Assembly: GCA_025362135.1 (NCBI GenBank)
Contig: JANYHZ010000118.1
Coordinates: 1 to 43,490, forward strand
DNA length: 43,490 bases
Direction of reading: 5' to 3'
Origin: Betaproteobacteria bacterium
GTDB lineage: Bacteria > Pseudomonadota > Gammaproteobacteria > Burkholderiales > Usitatibacteraceae
A model generated the notes under the pieces. The model saw only the letters and a program-made list of their open reading frames with translations. It was not told the DNA's origin and did no database searches. Below, in pieces: positions 25,386 through 34,984 of this stretch. How positions within the stretch are numbered: the first letter of the stretch is position 1; each line of letters opens with the position of its first letter. Both the position numbers and the translations under genes were made by a program.

Positions 25386-26075
25386 TCAGGCGTAGCGAGT
25401 CGGGTCGGCGAGACCCGCCTCAACAAAGCCGTCCTTGCGCAAACGGCACGAATCACACACGCCACAAGCGCGGCCATCGACGTCGGCCTGATAGCACGAC
25501 ACCGTCAACGCATAGTCGACACCCAACCGCGTGCCTTCAACCACGATGTCGGCCTTGTTCATGTGAATGATCGGGGTGTGAATGACCAGTTCCGCACCCT
25601 CCACGCCCGCCCGGGTGGCCAGGCGCGCCATGGTTTGGTACGCGGCAATATATTCCGGTCGACAATCAGGGTAGCCCGAATAATCCACTGCGTTCATGCC
25701 GGCGAAAATATTTGGTGCGCCCAACGTTTCGGCCCACGCGAGGGCGAGCGACAGGAAAATCGTGTTCCGCGCAGGGACATAGGTAATCGGGATGCCGGTC
25801 GTGGGAGAGGTCGGCACGTCAATATCTTTATCGGTCAACGCGGAGCCGCCCCAGCCGGTGAGATCGAGCTTGATCACACGGTGCTCCTTCGCGCGAAGCG
25901 ACTGCGCGACACGAGCCGCCGCTTGCAATTCCGAGCGATGTCGCTGTCCATAGTCGAACGACAATGCGTAGGTTTCAAAGCCTTGCTCGTGCGCCATCGC
26001 CAGCACGGTCGCGGAATCGAGCCCGCCGGAAAGCAGAACGACTGCGCGGAGCGTATTCGCTTGCCGGGTTTTCAT
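25386..26075 (-). CDS. queC: 7-cyano-7-deazaguanine synthase QueC
   Basis: The 229-residue ATP-dependent enzyme converts 7-carboxy-7-deazaguanine and ammonia to preQ0 in queuosine synthesis. It shows the PP-loop SGGLDSA near the N-terminus, [11 protein letters not shown], and the zinc-binding C-terminal [21 protein letters not shown] at 26075 overlaps the queE stop as ATGA, which decides the start over an in-frame ATG seven codons upstream. It is the last gene of the long minus-strand run. Confidence 0.95.
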   Translation of the reverse strand: MKTRQANTLRAVVLLSGGLDSATVLAMAHEQGFETYALSFDYGQRHRSELQAAARVAQSLRAKEHRVIKLDLTGWGGSALTDKDIDVPTSPTTGIPITYVPARNTIFLSLALAWAETLGAPNIFAGMNAVDYSGYPDCRPEYIAAYQTMARLATRAGVEGAELVIHTPIIHMNKADIVVEGTRLGVDYALTVSCYQADVDGRACGVCDSCRLRKDGFVEAGLADPTRYA

Positions 26076-26707
26076 ACGCCCCGCTTCTCGCCCCAAATAA
26101 TTTTGTGCAATTGGATTTGCATGCGCACCCGCAAGCCGTCGCGCAGAATCCAGGTCGCAAGCTGTTCGTAGCGCACTTCATTGAAGGCCGGCGAAAATAG
26201 TACCGGTGCAAGGCTGGCGAGTTTTTTTTCTTCGAGTAAAGCAACTGCCCAGCCGTAGTCGGCTTCGGAGGTGATGACGAATTTTATTTCGTCATCGCGC
26301 GTTAACAAAGGCAAATTTTCCCATCGATTCTTGTCAACTTCACCCGAGCCTGGCGTCTTGATGTCAACAATGCGGGATACACGAGGATCGACCGCAGAAA
26401 TATCGATCGCGCCACTCGTTTCCAACGATACCGAATAGCCGAGGTCACAGAGTTTCGCAAGTAGTGTGAGGCAATTTTTTTGTGCCAGCGGCTCGCCACC
26501 GGTTACACAAACGGTTTTCGTCTTATGCTGCGCAACTTCTGCAATGACGTCGTCGATGGTGCGCGTTTTGCCGTCGTGGAAGGCATAGGCGGTATCGCAA
26601 TAGTCGCAGCGCAGTGGACATCCTGTCAGACGGATGAACACCGTTGGCAGCCCAACACGACTCGATTCACCTTGCAGCGAAAAGAAAATCTCATTGATGC
26701 GCAGCAT
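26072..26707 (-). CDS. queE: 7-carboxy-7-deazaguanine synthase QueE
   Basis: The 211-residue radical-SAM enzyme makes 7-carboxy-7-deazaguanine. The cluster-binding motif is [12 protein letters not shown] (C-x3-C-x2-C), preceded by [20 protein letters not shown] and followed by CVTGGEPL, typical of QueE. ATG at 26707 begins [14 protein letters not shown], the normal family start, with no strong ribosome-binding site. It is 101 bases downstream of cpoB and overlaps queC by four bases. I looked for a preQ1 riboswitch in the spacer and saw none. Confidence 0.94.
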   Translation of the reverse strand: MLRINEIFFSLQGESSRVGLPTVFIRLTGCPLRCDYCDTAYAFHDGKTRTIDDVIAEVAQHKTKTVCVTGGEPLAQKNCLTLLAKLCDLGYSVSLETSGAIDISAVDPRVSRIVDIKTPGSGEVDKNRWENLPLLTRDDEIKFVITSEADYGWAVALLEEKKLASLAPVLFSPAFNEVRYEQLATWILRDGLRVRMQIQLHKIIWGEKRGV

Positions 26708-26808
26708 ATTCACACGTACGCTGGCCGGGGTGGCTCTCTTCCCTTCGGCTTTGCGGATCGTCGCAGCAGGAATCCTGGTCAGCGTGCTCACGGCTTTACT
26801 TGGAAGGC

Positions 26809-27651
26809 TTAGCGTCTCACTGCAAGGAGACGGGTTCTCGCCTTGGTGGCGGCTTCCGAAGCGGGATACTTGGCGATGACGTCTTCGAGCGCGTTGCGCG
26901 CGGAACCGTTGTCGCCAATTTCAAGGTAAATGCTGGCCATCGCAAGAAGCGCGTCGGGTGCTTTGGCGGAATCGGGGAACTGTCTGAGCAACGCATCCTG
27001 AGCGCCGCGCGCGTTCGCGTAATCCCTGAGATTGAAATAGCTGATGCCCATCCAGTAGTGCGCATTTGAGACGAGCTGGCCGTTTGGGTAGTCCTTGATA
27101 AACGTTTGAAACGCGCGAATCGCCGCTGCATAATCGCCGCGCTTGAACGCGTTTGAACCGACATCATAGACGGCGTCTTCTTTCGCGCGCGACGCCGCGA
27201 TCTGCGATGCGGTCGCAGGCGGGGACGACGATGCAACGGCAGGCGCAGCTGCGGACGACGATGATGCGCCAGCCGATGCATCTGCGGGGACGCCTTCGAG
27301 CTTCCGTAGCCGCGTATCGATATCGAGATAAAAATCGCGCTGGCGCTTGGTAAGCTGCTCGTCCAGATTGGACATCACCTCGACCTGTCCGCGCAATTTG
27401 GCAATCTCGGCGTTCAACTGGTCAATCTGGTTCAACAACTGAATGATGCCGAGGTTCTTGATCGAATCCTCGATCTTTTGCACCCGGGCTTCGCTGTCGC
27501 GGTTCTGCTGCTCAATTTGTGCGCGCAGGTTTCTGATGTCGCGGCGCGCCTCTTCATCGTCAAAGAGGCTGGCCGTCGCGTTCAGGCTGAACGCTGCAAG
27601 TGAGATCAGGAGCGCGGCACGCAGAAAGTGAAATGGTTTACGGGAGGGCAT
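26809..27651 (-). CDS. cpoB: Tol-Pal accessory protein CpoB (YbgF)
   Basis: The 280-residue periplasmic protein has a signal peptide (cleavage near TASA/SLF), an N-terminal coiled coil (RNLRAQIEQQNRDSEARVQK) for trimerisation, an Ala/Ser/Pro-rich linker (about residues 125-160) and C-terminal TPR repeats (YDVGSNAFKRGDYAAAIRAF and following). CpoB coordinates the Tol system with peptidoglycan synthesis during division. The start has GGGAGGG just upstream (27642-27648 is inside the first codons), and the MPSRKPF leader supports it. A dispersed palindrome separates it from pal. Confidence 0.92.
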   Translation of the reverse strand: MPSRKPFHFLRAALLISLAAFSLNATASLFDDEEARRDIRNLRAQIEQQNRDSEARVQKIEDSIKNLGIIQLLNQIDQLNAEIAKLRGQVEVMSNLDEQLTKRQRDFYLDIDTRLRKLEGVPADASAGASSSSAAAPAVASSSPPATASQIAASRAKEDAVYDVGSNAFKRGDYAAAIRAFQTFIKDYPNGQLVSNAHYWMGISYFNLRDYANARGAQDALLRQFPDSAKAPDALLAMASIYLEIGDNGSARNALEDVIAKYPASEAATKARTRLLAVRR

Positions 27652-27754
27652 ATTTCGGTTTGTTCTTGCAAGTAGAAAGTGGAATTGTCTACACGATGAC
27701 GATGAGCATGGCCAAAAAAATGGCTCCCGCAGTGTCCAAGGAAATGAGTTCAAA

Positions 27755-27810
27755 GTCTAGCGCTGGCGCGGCGTTACGGAGATATATACTCCAAATGCCG
27801 CGCCAAGTAA
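27755..27810 (+). repeat. Dispersed intergenic palindrome, copy 4
   Basis: TGGCGCGGC (27764-27772) pairs perfectly with GCCGCGCCA (27797-27805). Within the loop GGAG (27778-27781) pairs with CTCC (27789-27792). The left flank TCTAGCGCTGGCG closely matches the left arm at 37549 (CTCTAGTGCTGGCG). It lies between pal and cpoB, 3' of pal on the minus strand, and could reduce read-through or protect the upstream mRNA. Confidence 0.65.
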
Positions 27811-27824
27811 CGATCTACGTATAT

Positions 27825-28367
27825 TTACTCGCCGTCGTAAACAATTTCCACGCGGCGATTCTGCGCCCAGGACGCTTCGTCGTGACCGCTGGCTTTGGGC
27901 TTGTCTTCACCAAAGCTGATTGTCTCCATACGCTCATTTCCGACGCCCAAAACGGATGTCGCCTTGCGCACGGAATTTGAACGGCGCTGGCCGAGGGCCA
28001 TGTTGTATTCGCGTGAGCCGCGCTCGTCGGCGTGCCCTTCAAGCCGCACTTTACGATTGCGGTTCTGCGCGAGATAGCTGGCGTGGGCCTGAATCAAAGA
28101 GGCGAATTCCGGCTTGACCGCATCGGTGTCGTAGTCAAAATAAATCACCCGTTTCGAGAGAACGTTGTTTGGATCCTTCAGCGGATCCAGCCTGCCTTGT
28201 GTGCCCGTAACGGGCGTCGTTTGGGTGGTACCGGTTGTCGGTGCGCCAGTGGTGCCCGTTCCGGTTGCGGGCGTGCGATCCTCAACCTTGGTCGTCGCCA
28301 CAGGGTCTTTGCTCGCGCACGCGGCAAGCAACATCATCATTCCAACTCCGATCAACGCATTTTTCAT
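27825..28367 (-). CDS. pal: Peptidoglycan-associated lipoprotein Pal
   Basis: The 180-residue outer-membrane lipoprotein has a lipobox LLAAC at residues 13-17, a Thr/Gly/Pro-rich linker (about 30-58) and an OmpA-like peptidoglycan-binding domain with VIYFDYDTDAVKPEF, LEGHADERGSREYN and QNRRVEIVY. It ties the outer membrane to peptidoglycan and binds TolB. GGAG lies upstream of the ATG. It follows tolB by 80 bases on the same strand. Confidence 0.96.
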   Translation of the reverse strand: MKNALIGVGMMMLLAACASKDPVATTKVEDRTPATGTGTTGAPTTGTTQTTPVTGTQGRLDPLKDPNNVLSKRVIYFDYDTDAVKPEFASLIQAHASYLAQNRNRKVRLEGHADERGSREYNMALGQRRSNSVRKATSVLGVGNERMETISFGEDKPKASGHDEASWAQNRRVEIVYDGE

Positions 28368-28447
28368 GTTTTTCTCCAGATAATTGACGGGTACGTTCTA
28401 CAAACACGGACTAGTTTATGCCTATTTTTGCCCTGCGATGGTTTGTC

Positions 28448-29770
28448 TCACCGCGCGCCAGACGAACCGAAGGGACCCCACGCGGGTTCGCGCACGTCGC
28501 CGATCTGTGAGGAAAGTTTCAGTTTGAAGCGACCGTCGGCCGAGACCGCGCCCAACTTGCCTCGGCCACCCGATTTATCCTCGTACAAAATCGTGCGTCC
28601 ATTCGGTGAGAAGCTGGGACTGTCGTCGAGCGGACCCTCGGTGAGAATCGTGCGCTGGCCAGTCGCGAGTTCAAGGGTGGCAATGCGAAGCTTCCCGCCT
28701 TCGCGGTTGACAAAGGCGACCAATTTACCGTCAGGGCTCAGACGCGGCGTGGTGTTGTAGGTGCCTTCAAATGTCAACCGCTTTGGCTCCCCGCCTGTCA
28801 CCGGCACACGATACAACTGCGGGCCGCCTGAACGGTCCGAGAAGAAGATGATGTCCTTTCCGTCAGGCGTAAATGTTGCGCCGGAGTCGATGGCATTGCT
28901 TTGCATGAGCCGCGTTGCGTCCCCTCCGTTGGCCGGGACAATATAAATTTGCGAGATATCGTCCTTCGACAGCGAAACTGCGAGTCTGCTGCCATCCGGT
29001 GACCAGCTTGGCGCAGTGTTGTCACCGCGAAAACTCGCAACCACTTTGCGTTGACCGGTGACGAGATCCTGGACGATCACGGTCGATTTGCGGCTTTCAA
29101 AGGAAACGTACGCGATCTTGTTTCCATCGGGCGACCATTTTGGTGCGCCGATCGGTTCCAGCGAGGACAACACCGCCTGCGGATTAAAACCATCGGCATC
29201 CGCGACTTGCAATTCAAAACGCGGCCCGCGCTTGAGCACATAGGCGATGCGCGTCGAAAACACGCCTTTTTCACCGATCAGCTTTTCGTAAATCTCATCC
29301 GAAATCTTGTGTGCCGTAGCGCGCAACTGCGACGCACTCACGGTGTACGAGGTGGTCGCCAGTTGATTTTGTTTGGCAACGTCAAACAGGCGGAAATTTA
29401 CCTCAAAGCGTCCATCTGCGAGCGGTTTGATGGCACCGATCACCAGCGCCTCGGTGCTGCGACTGGACCAATCGACGAAATTTACCTCGGACGGCTCGGT
29501 TGGCAAATTGCTGATGCCTGCCGTGTTGACGATGCGAAACATGCCTGAATTTGCGAGATTGCTGGCGATCAGGGGCGTAATGTTTTGCGGGGCGTTGGCC
29601 TCGAGGGCAAATGGCGCAATTGCGATCGGCACCTGGCGACCCGAACTGGTCTCCACGTTAATCGTCAGTTGGGCGCGTGCTGCGGATGCGGCGAGCAACA
29701 GGCCGAAAGTCAGGGTCGCGAAATTGCAGAGTTTTTTGCTTTGATCGGGCATGCGTTGGGTTGTGGCCAT
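28448..29770 (-). CDS. tolB: Tol-Pal translocation protein TolB
   Basis: The 440-residue periplasmic protein has a signal peptide (cleavage after ARA) and an N-terminal domain, followed by a six-bladed beta-propeller. Repeated units such as PKWSPDGNKIAYVSFESRKS, APSWSPDGSRLAVSL and TPRLSPDGKLVAFVNREGG are the WD-like blades. TolB bridges Pal and TolA. The start at 29770 is 16 bases after the tolA stop, with no clear ribosome-binding site; an ATG six codons downstream is an alternative. Confidence 0.96.
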   Translation of the reverse strand: MATTQRMPDQSKKLCNFATLTFGLLLAASAARAQLTINVETSSGRQVPIAIAPFALEANAPQNITPLIASNLANSGMFRIVNTAGISNLPTEPSEVNFVDWSSRSTEALVIGAIKPLADGRFEVNFRLFDVAKQNQLATTSYTVSASQLRATAHKISDEIYEKLIGEKGVFSTRIAYVLKRGPRFELQVADADGFNPQAVLSSLEPIGAPKWSPDGNKIAYVSFESRKSTVIVQDLVTGQRKVVASFRGDNTAPSWSPDGSRLAVSLSKDDISQIYIVPANGGDATRLMQSNAIDSGATFTPDGKDIIFFSDRSGGPQLYRVPVTGGEPKRLTFEGTYNTTPRLSPDGKLVAFVNREGGKLRIATLELATGQRTILTEGPLDDSPSFSPNGRTILYEDKSGGRGKLGAVSADGRFKLKLSSQIGDVREPAWGPFGSSGAR

Positions 29771-29786
29771 GGATGAGTAATCAATT

Positions 29787-30611
29787 CTATCGTTCGTGTC
29801 GAATGTTCAAGTTAAGTTCACGCCGCCCGCCAAAAAGCTCCGCATTTTCCGGCTGGGGCCAATTGCGAATGCCGTTGATGGCTCGCTGTACAGCATCATC
29901 ATAGACTTTATCGCCGGACGGCTTCACCACTTCTGCGTCCAAAATAACGCCATTCACCAGCAGCCGCAAGCGCACCGATACCTCCGGTCGACCCGTGACT
30001 GAATCGGGAATATTTGCCCGATCCCGAATCAGCCTGGCAATCTTGTTTGCATAATCCGCCTGCGCTGCATTCCGCGCCGTCGCTGCAGCAGCCTCTTTTG
30101 ACGCCAGTTCCGCACGCGCCCGATCCTCAACAATTTTTTGCGCAGCCTTCAGTTTTAGTTCGTCCTCTTTGCGCTTCTTTTCAACCTCGGCCAACTTTTG
30201 TTTTTCTTTCAGCGCTTTTTCTTCCCGCAACAGTTTTTCACGTTCGGCTTTTTCCAGCTTTTCACGTTTCGCCTGTAGCTGAATATCAGCCTGGCTAGGT
30301 TGTGCGGGCACCTTTTCTATCTTTGGCTCTACTTTGGGCTCGACGACCGGCGGTTCGGGTCTTACAACTTCCGGTTCCGGAACCGGTGTGGGCACGAGTT
30401 CAAGCAGGTTCCGCGCGGGCGGCAATTGGTCCCAGAGCTCAGCGATAGCCGGGTCAGGAAGTTTCACGCGCCAGGAAACGCCGAATACGATCAACGCAAA
30501 AAAGGCGCTATGCACAATAACAGCGAGCAGTGCCGCAGGCCACCTGCCTGGCTCGGTGCGCGCCAGCAACGGCGAACGGCGGTGATTTGAAATGGGTGGC
30601 GGATAGGTCAT
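29787..30611 (-). CDS. tolA: Tol-Pal envelope protein TolA
   Basis: The 274-residue protein has one N-terminal membrane anchor (about residues 25-47), a Pro/Glu stretch, a long Lys/Glu/Ala-rich helical domain (KREKLEKAEREKLLREEKAL and onward) and a C-terminal TonB/TolA-type domain (PEVSVRLRLLVNGVILDAEV). It spans the periplasm and couples TolQR energy to TolB-Pal. It is shorter than the E. coli protein (421 residues), mainly in the helix. Its ATG is one base after the tolR stop. Confidence 0.94.
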   Translation of the reverse strand: MTYPPPISNHRRSPLLARTEPGRWPAALLAVIVHSAFFALIVFGVSWRVKLPDPAIAELWDQLPPARNLLELVPTPVPEPEVVRPEPPVVEPKVEPKIEKVPAQPSQADIQLQAKREKLEKAEREKLLREEKALKEKQKLAEVEKKRKEDELKLKAAQKIVEDRARAELASKEAAAATARNAAQADYANKIARLIRDRANIPDSVTGRPEVSVRLRLLVNGVILDAEVVKPSGDKVYDDAVQRAINGIRNWPQPENAELFGGRRELNLNIRHER

Positions 30612-30612
30612 G

Positions 30613-31023
30613 CTATTTGTCTGGTTTTACCAGTAACCCGACCCGCTTGATCTTGCCTCCCTGCAAGGCATCCATGACGTGCAACACGTCTTCATATTTC
30701 AGATTCCTGTCTGCGTTAATCACGACAGCCTGATTGGGATGCTTCGCCTGTATTGTTTTTACAGCCTGCAACAATTGCTCACGCGTTACCGACTGCTCCT
30801 GTCCGCCCTGCTGGCGATCCACCAGCGATATACTGCCGTCCCGCTTGATGCGAACTTCAAGAGGTGCGACGGTCGGATTCAGGGCCTGTCCAACGCTTGG
30901 CAAATCGATTTGTCCGGGCTGAATCGCCGGTGCGACGACCATGAAGATGATGAGCAGCACCAGCATCACATCGATATAGGGGACGACGTTGATCTCTGCC
31001 ATGGCGCGACGGCGACGGCGCAT
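30613..31023 (-). CDS. tolR: Tol-Pal proton-channel protein TolR
   Basis: The 136-residue ExbD/TolR protein has a basic N-terminus (MRRRRRAMAEINVVPYIDVM), one transmembrane helix with the proton-carrying Asp in PYIDVMLVLLIIFMV, and a periplasmic domain ending VGLLVKPDK. With TolQ it forms the proton-driven motor. The gene is two bases from the tolQ stop. Confidence 0.95.
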   Translation of the reverse strand: MRRRRRAMAEINVVPYIDVMLVLLIIFMVVAPAIQPGQIDLPSVGQALNPTVAPLEVRIKRDGSISLVDRQQGGQEQSVTREQLLQAVKTIQAKHPNQAVVINADRNLKYEDVLHVMDALQGGKIKRVGLLVKPDK

Positions 31024-31025
31024 GA

Positions 31026-31709
31026 TCAGTGAACCGCCTGACGTTGCAGGATATTGGTGAATTCTTCCATGAAGCTTTCGTAACGATTGGCCAGGCGATC
31101 AATTTCGGCTGTATATTTGTTATAGGCAATCACTGCGGGAATCGCGGCGAACAGTCCGATGGCCGTTGCAATAAGCGCTTCGGCCATGCCCGGTGCCACC
31201 TGCGCCAGCGTTGCCTGCGCCATGTTGGTCAGGCTGCGGAATGAATTCATGATTCCCCACACTGTTCCGAACAGGCCGATATACGGACTGACCGAGCCAA
31301 CGGTCGCCAGAAAAGACAGATGCGATTCGAGGTAATCGAGCTCCCGCTGGAAAGTAGCCTTCATCGCACGACGGGTGCCATCCATCAACGCGCCAATGTC
31401 GGAGCCGCTGCGGCTTTTGAGCTTCAGATATTCCTTGAAGCCCGCTTCGAAAATTTTCTCCATACCGGCCGGCTCGTACTGTCCGGAGCTGGCCCGCTGG
31501 TACAGGCCAACGAGGTCGGTGCCGCCCCAGAATTCACGCTCGAATTCCTCGGCCTGCGACTTGGCGCTACGCACCGAGAACATTTTGACGAAGATGTACC
31601 ACCACGACATCATCGACGCGAGAATGAGAATCCCCATGACAATTTTGACAATGATCGATGCATGCGCGATGAGCGACAAAATCGCCATGTCATTTGAAAG
31701 GTTCAGCAC
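31026..31709 (-). CDS. tolQ: Tol-Pal proton-channel protein TolQ
   Basis: The 227-residue ExbB/TolQ protein has three membrane helices, the second and third near SFLATVGSVSPYIGLFGTVW and ALIATAIGLFAAIPAVIAYN. I chose GTG at 31709 because GGAGG sits five bases upstream and the start overlaps the ybgC stop by seven bases, implying coupling. An ATG at 31688 is in frame but has no ribosome-binding site. Confidence 0.95.
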   Translation of the reverse strand: MLNLSNDMAILSLIAHASIIVKIVMGILILASMMSWWYIFVKMFSVRSAKSQAEEFEREFWGGTDLVGLYQRASSGQYEPAGMEKIFEAGFKEYLKLKSRSGSDIGALMDGTRRAMKATFQRELDYLESHLSFLATVGSVSPYIGLFGTVWGIMNSFRSLTNMAQATLAQVAPGMAEALIATAIGLFAAIPAVIAYNKYTAEIDRLANRYESFMEEFTNILQRQAVH

Positions 31710-32146
31710 GACGCCTCCATTTTCTTTCTCACATCCGTAGGAATCTCGACCGGTTTGAAGGATTCCGACGCCACTGTCGCCACCGTTATGCGGGCTCTTA
31801 CCAGAATGTCTTCGCCGCGCCGGATTTCCTGATGAAACGTCACGCGCACCCGGCCCAGATTTTCAATTGCCACGCTGATGTTGATCGCATCGTCGAGTTT
31901 GGCGGGTTTAACGAATTCCACCGCTATTTCGCTGACGACGAACAACATTTTGTATTTACGCTCAAGATCACTATTGGTAAAACCCAGATAGCGAAGCCAT
32001 TCGGTGCGGGCGCGCTCGAAAAATTTTATATACTGCGCGTGATACACCACACCGCCGGCGTCGGTATCTTCAAAATAGACGCGCTGCGGAAAATCGAAAG
32101 TGAATAGCGGCGTTTGCTGCGCGTCTTTCAGGGAGAGCTTCGCCAC
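31703..32146 (-). CDS. ybgC: Tol-associated acyl-CoA thioesterase YbgC
   Basis: The 147-residue hot-dog-fold thioesterase has the active-site motif YFEDTDAGGVVYHAQYIKFF with the catalytic Asp, and the usual strand FVVSEIAVEFVKPAKLDD. It hydrolyses acyl-CoA or acyl-ACP and is found at the head of tol-pal operons. The start is GTG whose G is the last base of the ruvB stop TAG (32146), so the two genes overlap by one base. The tolQ start lies within its last codons. Confidence 0.94.
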   Translation of the reverse strand: MAKLSLKDAQQTPLFTFDFPQRVYFEDTDAGGVVYHAQYIKFFERARTEWLRYLGFTNSDLERKYKMLFVVSEIAVEFVKPAKLDDAINISVAIENLGRVRVTFHQEIRRGEDILVRARITVATVASESFKPVEIPTDVRKKMEASC

Positions 32147-33180
32147 TAGAACAACTCCGGCACTGAATTGCTGGTGGCGGGTGCGGCGAGCCCAAAATGT
32201 TGGAATGTGAGCAAGGTCGCCATGCGGCCTCGTGGTGTGCGTTGCAGATAACCTTGCTGGATGAGGTAAGGTTCAAGCACATCTTCGATCGTGTCCCGCT
32301 CTTCTCCGATTGCGGCGGCGAGATTCTCGACACCGACCGGTCCGCCGGCGAATTTCTCGACAATACATCGCAGCAATTTACGGTCCATCATGTCCAACCC
32401 AACGTGATCGACATCCAGCATTTTCAAAGCAGCGTCCGCAACGGGCTTATCGACAAAGCCTTCCGCCTTGACTTGCGCGAAGTCTCGCACGCGGCGCAGC
32501 AATCGGTTGGCAATACGCGGCGTCCCCCTGGAGCGCAATGCAATTTCCCCGGCTCCATCATCATTCACTGGCACGTTCAATAATTTTGCCGATCGCGTTA
32601 CGATCAGTTTCAATTCGGCCGGCGAATAAAATTCCAGTCGCGCAACGATGCCGAAGCGATCCCGCAGCGGGTTGGTCAGCATACCGGCACGAGTGGTGGC
32701 GCCAACCAGCGTGAACGGTGGCAGATCGAGTTTCACCGAACGCGCCGCAGGACCTTCCCCGATCATGATGTCGATCTGGTAATCCTCCAACGCGGGATAA
32801 AGAATTTCCTCGACCACCGGATTCAGGCGATGAATCTCGTCGATAAACAACACATCGTTTGGTTCCAGGTTGGTCAGCATCGCGGCCAGATCGCCGGCGC
32901 GCTCCAGCACGGGACCGGACGTGTGTTTAAGATTCACCCCCATCTCGCGGGCAATGATATGCGCCAGCGTGGTCTTTCCAAGTCCTGGTGGCCCGAACAG
33001 GAGGGTGTGATCCAGCGGCTCTTTGCGGCTGCGCGCAGCTTCAATGAAAATGGAAAGCTGATCGCGGATTTTTTGCTGACCCACATATTCCTGCAGCAGC
33101 TTGGGGCGCAGCGCCCGCTCCTGTGCTTCTTCGTGCACGGAGGCCTTGCCACCTGAGATAAGTCGGTCCTCTTCGATCAT
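32146..33180 (-). CDS. ruvB: Holliday-junction helicase RuvB
   Basis: The 344-residue AAA+ motor of branch migration is full length. It has Walker [13 protein letters not shown], Walker [12 protein letters not shown], sensor [19 protein letters not shown] and a C-terminal winged helix ([17 protein letters not shown]). The ATG follows ruvA by 22 bases. It works with RuvA and RuvC in recombination repair. Confidence 0.97.
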   Translation of the reverse strand: MIEEDRLISGGKASVHEEAQERALRPKLLQEYVGQQKIRDQLSIFIEAARSRKEPLDHTLLFGPPGLGKTTLAHIIAREMGVNLKHTSGPVLERAGDLAAMLTNLEPNDVLFIDEIHRLNPVVEEILYPALEDYQIDIMIGEGPAARSVKLDLPPFTLVGATTRAGMLTNPLRDRFGIVARLEFYSPAELKLIVTRSAKLLNVPVNDDGAGEIALRSRGTPRIANRLLRRVRDFAQVKAEGFVDKPVADAALKMLDVDHVGLDMMDRKLLRCIVEKFAGGPVGVENLAAAIGEERDTIEDVLEPYLIQQGYLQRTPRGRMATLLTFQHFGLAAPATSNSVPELF

Positions 33181-33202
33181 GTGTACATTTTACGTGACGG
33201 AT

Positions 33203-33787
33203 TCACGCTTTTGAGAGCGACTTCAACGCATGTCGAATGCCCTCTGACACTGAGGCGTCTTTGGGCAGTTGTTTAATGGCATAGTGCGCCTCCTTCTCGT
33301 TGTAGCCGAGCGAAATGAGCGCATTCAAAACATCTGCCGCAGATGATGGCTTGACAGTTTCGCCACCCACCGTGATACGCACATCAACTTTGAGTTTATC
33401 TTTTAGTTCCAGCAGCAGGCGTTCTGCGGTTTTCTTGCCGATACCAGGCACTTTGGTCAGGCGACCGCTTTCCTGCATTGCCACCGCTTCCGCGAGGTCG
33501 TTGACGCTCATGCCGGACAGCACAGCCAATCCAACTTTGGGGCCGACACCACTCACTTTGAGGAGCTGTTTGAACGTGGCGCGTTCGGACTCTGTTGCGA
33601 AACCGTAAAGCAAATGCGCATCTTCGCGGACAATTAACTGTGTGAACAGCGAGATTTTTTCACCGATCTTTGGCAAGTTGTAAAAGGTACTCATGGGTAC
33701 GTCGACTTCGTAGCCGACTCCGCCTACGTCGAGCAGTACCTGTGGGGGATTTTTTTCGAGCAACAGGCCTGATAGGCGGCCGATCAT
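33203..33787 (-). CDS. ruvA: Holliday-junction binding protein RuvA
   Basis: The 194-residue protein starts [20 protein letters not shown] (OB-fold), then has the helix-hairpin-helix motifs [15 protein letters not shown] and [16 protein letters not shown], and the C-terminal RuvB-binding helices ([20 protein letters not shown]). It tetramerises on junctions. AAGGA lies eight bases upstream of the ATG. A 109-bp spacer separates it from ruvC. Confidence 0.97.
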   Translation of the reverse strand: MIGRLSGLLLEKNPPQVLLDVGGVGYEVDVPMSTFYNLPKIGEKISLFTQLIVREDAHLLYGFATESERATFKQLLKVSGVGPKVGLAVLSGMSVNDLAEAVAMQESGRLTKVPGIGKKTAERLLLELKDKLKVDVRITVGGETVKPSSAADVLNALISLGYNEKEAHYAIKQLPKDASVSEGIRHALKSLSKA

Positions 33788-33825
33788 TTTTTTTCCTTCG
33801 CGGCGTCTCGGCGATACGCCTTCTG

Positions 33826-33890
33826 CGCACGCACCCCCATCCCAACCTTGCCCTGCGGAGCGGGGGAAGGAGGCAACAAGCGATCAGCGG
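33826..33890. repeat. Fragment of C-rich palindromic repeat in ruvC-ruvA spacer
   Basis: The spacer contains ACCCCCATCCCAACCTTGCC, CGGAGCGGGGGAAGGAGG and short pairing blocks reminiscent of the scattered cytosine-rich miniature repeats of proteobacterial genomes. The pairing is imperfect, so this appears to be a decayed copy. It explains the unusually wide gap in an otherwise tight operon. Confidence 0.45.
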
Positions 33891-33896
33891 TGGGAT

Positions 33897-34415
33897 TCAT
33901 TTCACCAACCTCCCGCCCTTGACCCGATAGCCGCGCGTGCTCATCCCGCCAAGCGTGCCGCCATGCGCGTGGCAAATGGCGCAGGCCAACGCATCGGCAG
34001 CGTCCGCGCTCGGATAACCCGGCAATTTCAGCAATCGCTTTACCATTTCCTGCACCTGTTCTTTCGTCGCGTGGCCATTGCCGACCACCGCTTGTTTCAC
34101 CTGAAGTGCAGTGTATTCGGAAACCGGCAAATTCTGTGCGACCGCCGCACAGATCGCCGCGCCGCGCGCCTGGCCTAGCAAGAGTGTTGATTGTGGATTT
34201 ACGTTGACAAATACTTTTTCGACCGCGACTTCACCGGGAACGTACCGCGAGATGACTTCTTGTACTGAATTCAAGATATTCTTCAGCCGATCCGGCAATT
34301 CACCGGTCGGCGTTTTAATGCAGCCACTGCTGATATAGGTCAGCGTGGAACCGGCTTTTTCGATCACACCGTAGCCAGTGACGCGCAAACCCGGATCAAG
34401 GCCGAGAATCTTCAT
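33897..34415 (-). CDS. ruvC: Holliday-junction resolvase RuvC
   Basis: The 172-residue nuclease has the catalytic acidic residues in LGLDPG (Asp7), the Glu of VAVEKVFVN, and the C-terminal [11 protein letters not shown] pair. It cleaves junctions symmetrically. ATG at 34415 begins [10 protein letters not shown] as usual and overlaps the stop of the upstream acetyltransferase gene by four bases (ATGA). An upstream in-frame ATG at 34439 is less likely. Confidence 0.97.
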   Translation of the reverse strand: MKILGLDPGLRVTGYGVIEKAGSTLTYISSGCIKTPTGELPDRLKNILNSVQEVISRYVPGEVAVEKVFVNVNPQSTLLLGQARGAAICAAVAQNLPVSEYTALQVKQAVVGNGHATKEQVQEMVKRLLKLPGYPSADAADALACAICHAHGGTLGGMSTRGYRVKGGRLVK

Positions 34416-34984
34416 TCGAACAACATCGCGTACATACACGAATCGCGCAGACCGCCATAGGGGTCACGCATATTCTGGCGAAGAACCCCCTCAAGTTCGA
34501 ATCCGCATCGCTCGGCGACGCGTCTGCTTTTGCCATTGCGCGGATCGCTGCAAATTTCCAATCGTTTGGCACCGAGTTGCTGTTTTGAAAACAAGATGAG
34601 TGCATTCACAGCTTCGGTGCAATAGCCCCGATTGGCCATCGAGGTTCTTATCCAGTAACCGATTTCAAATTTTGGAACTTCCCAATTGATGGTGTGGAAT
34701 CCACCTTTGCCAATTAGCGCTCCGGAGCGCTTATCGAGCCACTGAAAGTCGAGCATCTCGCGCGTGGCCCATTTAGATTGGGCCATTTGGTGAAACGCTT
34801 CGGAGCTTTCGAGTTTGGGCTCGGGGTGAACCCATGGCATCCAGGGTGCAAGTTCATCGAACGATTCGAGCACCGCAGCAAATGCTTGCGGTCCATCGCC
34901 GACCCGCGCGGCTCGCAACATCATGCGCTCGGTCTCGATTTGTTCTGGAATTGCCAGCAATCGCGCCTGTGCCAGCGCATCCAT
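34412..34984 (-). CDS. GNAT N-acetyltransferase (RimJ/RimL-like)
   Basis: The 190-residue protein matches ribosomal-protein-type GNAT enzymes: [15 protein letters not shown] at the start, [20 protein letters not shown] (acetyl-CoA loop R-x-x-G-x-C/G) and [22 protein letters not shown] near the end. The substrate is unknown. ATG at 34984 is supported by GGAG and overlaps the stop of the preceding mini-ORF as TGATG. Its presence between yebC and ruvC is unusual for this operon and suggests an inserted pair together with the ybjQ remnant. Confidence 0.85.
   Translation of the reverse strand: MDALAQARLLAIPEQIETERMMLRAARVGDGPQAFAAVLESFDELAPWMPWVHPEPKLESSEAFHQMAQSKWATREMLDFQWLDKRSGALIGKGGFHTINWEVPKFEIGYWIRTSMANRGYCTEAVNALILFSKQQLGAKRLEICSDPRNGKSRRVAERCGFELEGVLRQNMRDPYGGLRDSCMYAMLFE

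Noticed and set aside
26708-26808. preQ1 riboswitch upstream of queE
   Set aside because: I looked for the C-rich loop hairpin and A-rich tail of class I and found no convincing match; also the gene order suggests read-through from cpoB.
27600-27980. 126-residue plus-strand frame across the cpoB-pal gap
   Set aside because: It overlaps the ends of two certain genes on the other strand and crosses the dispersed palindrome.
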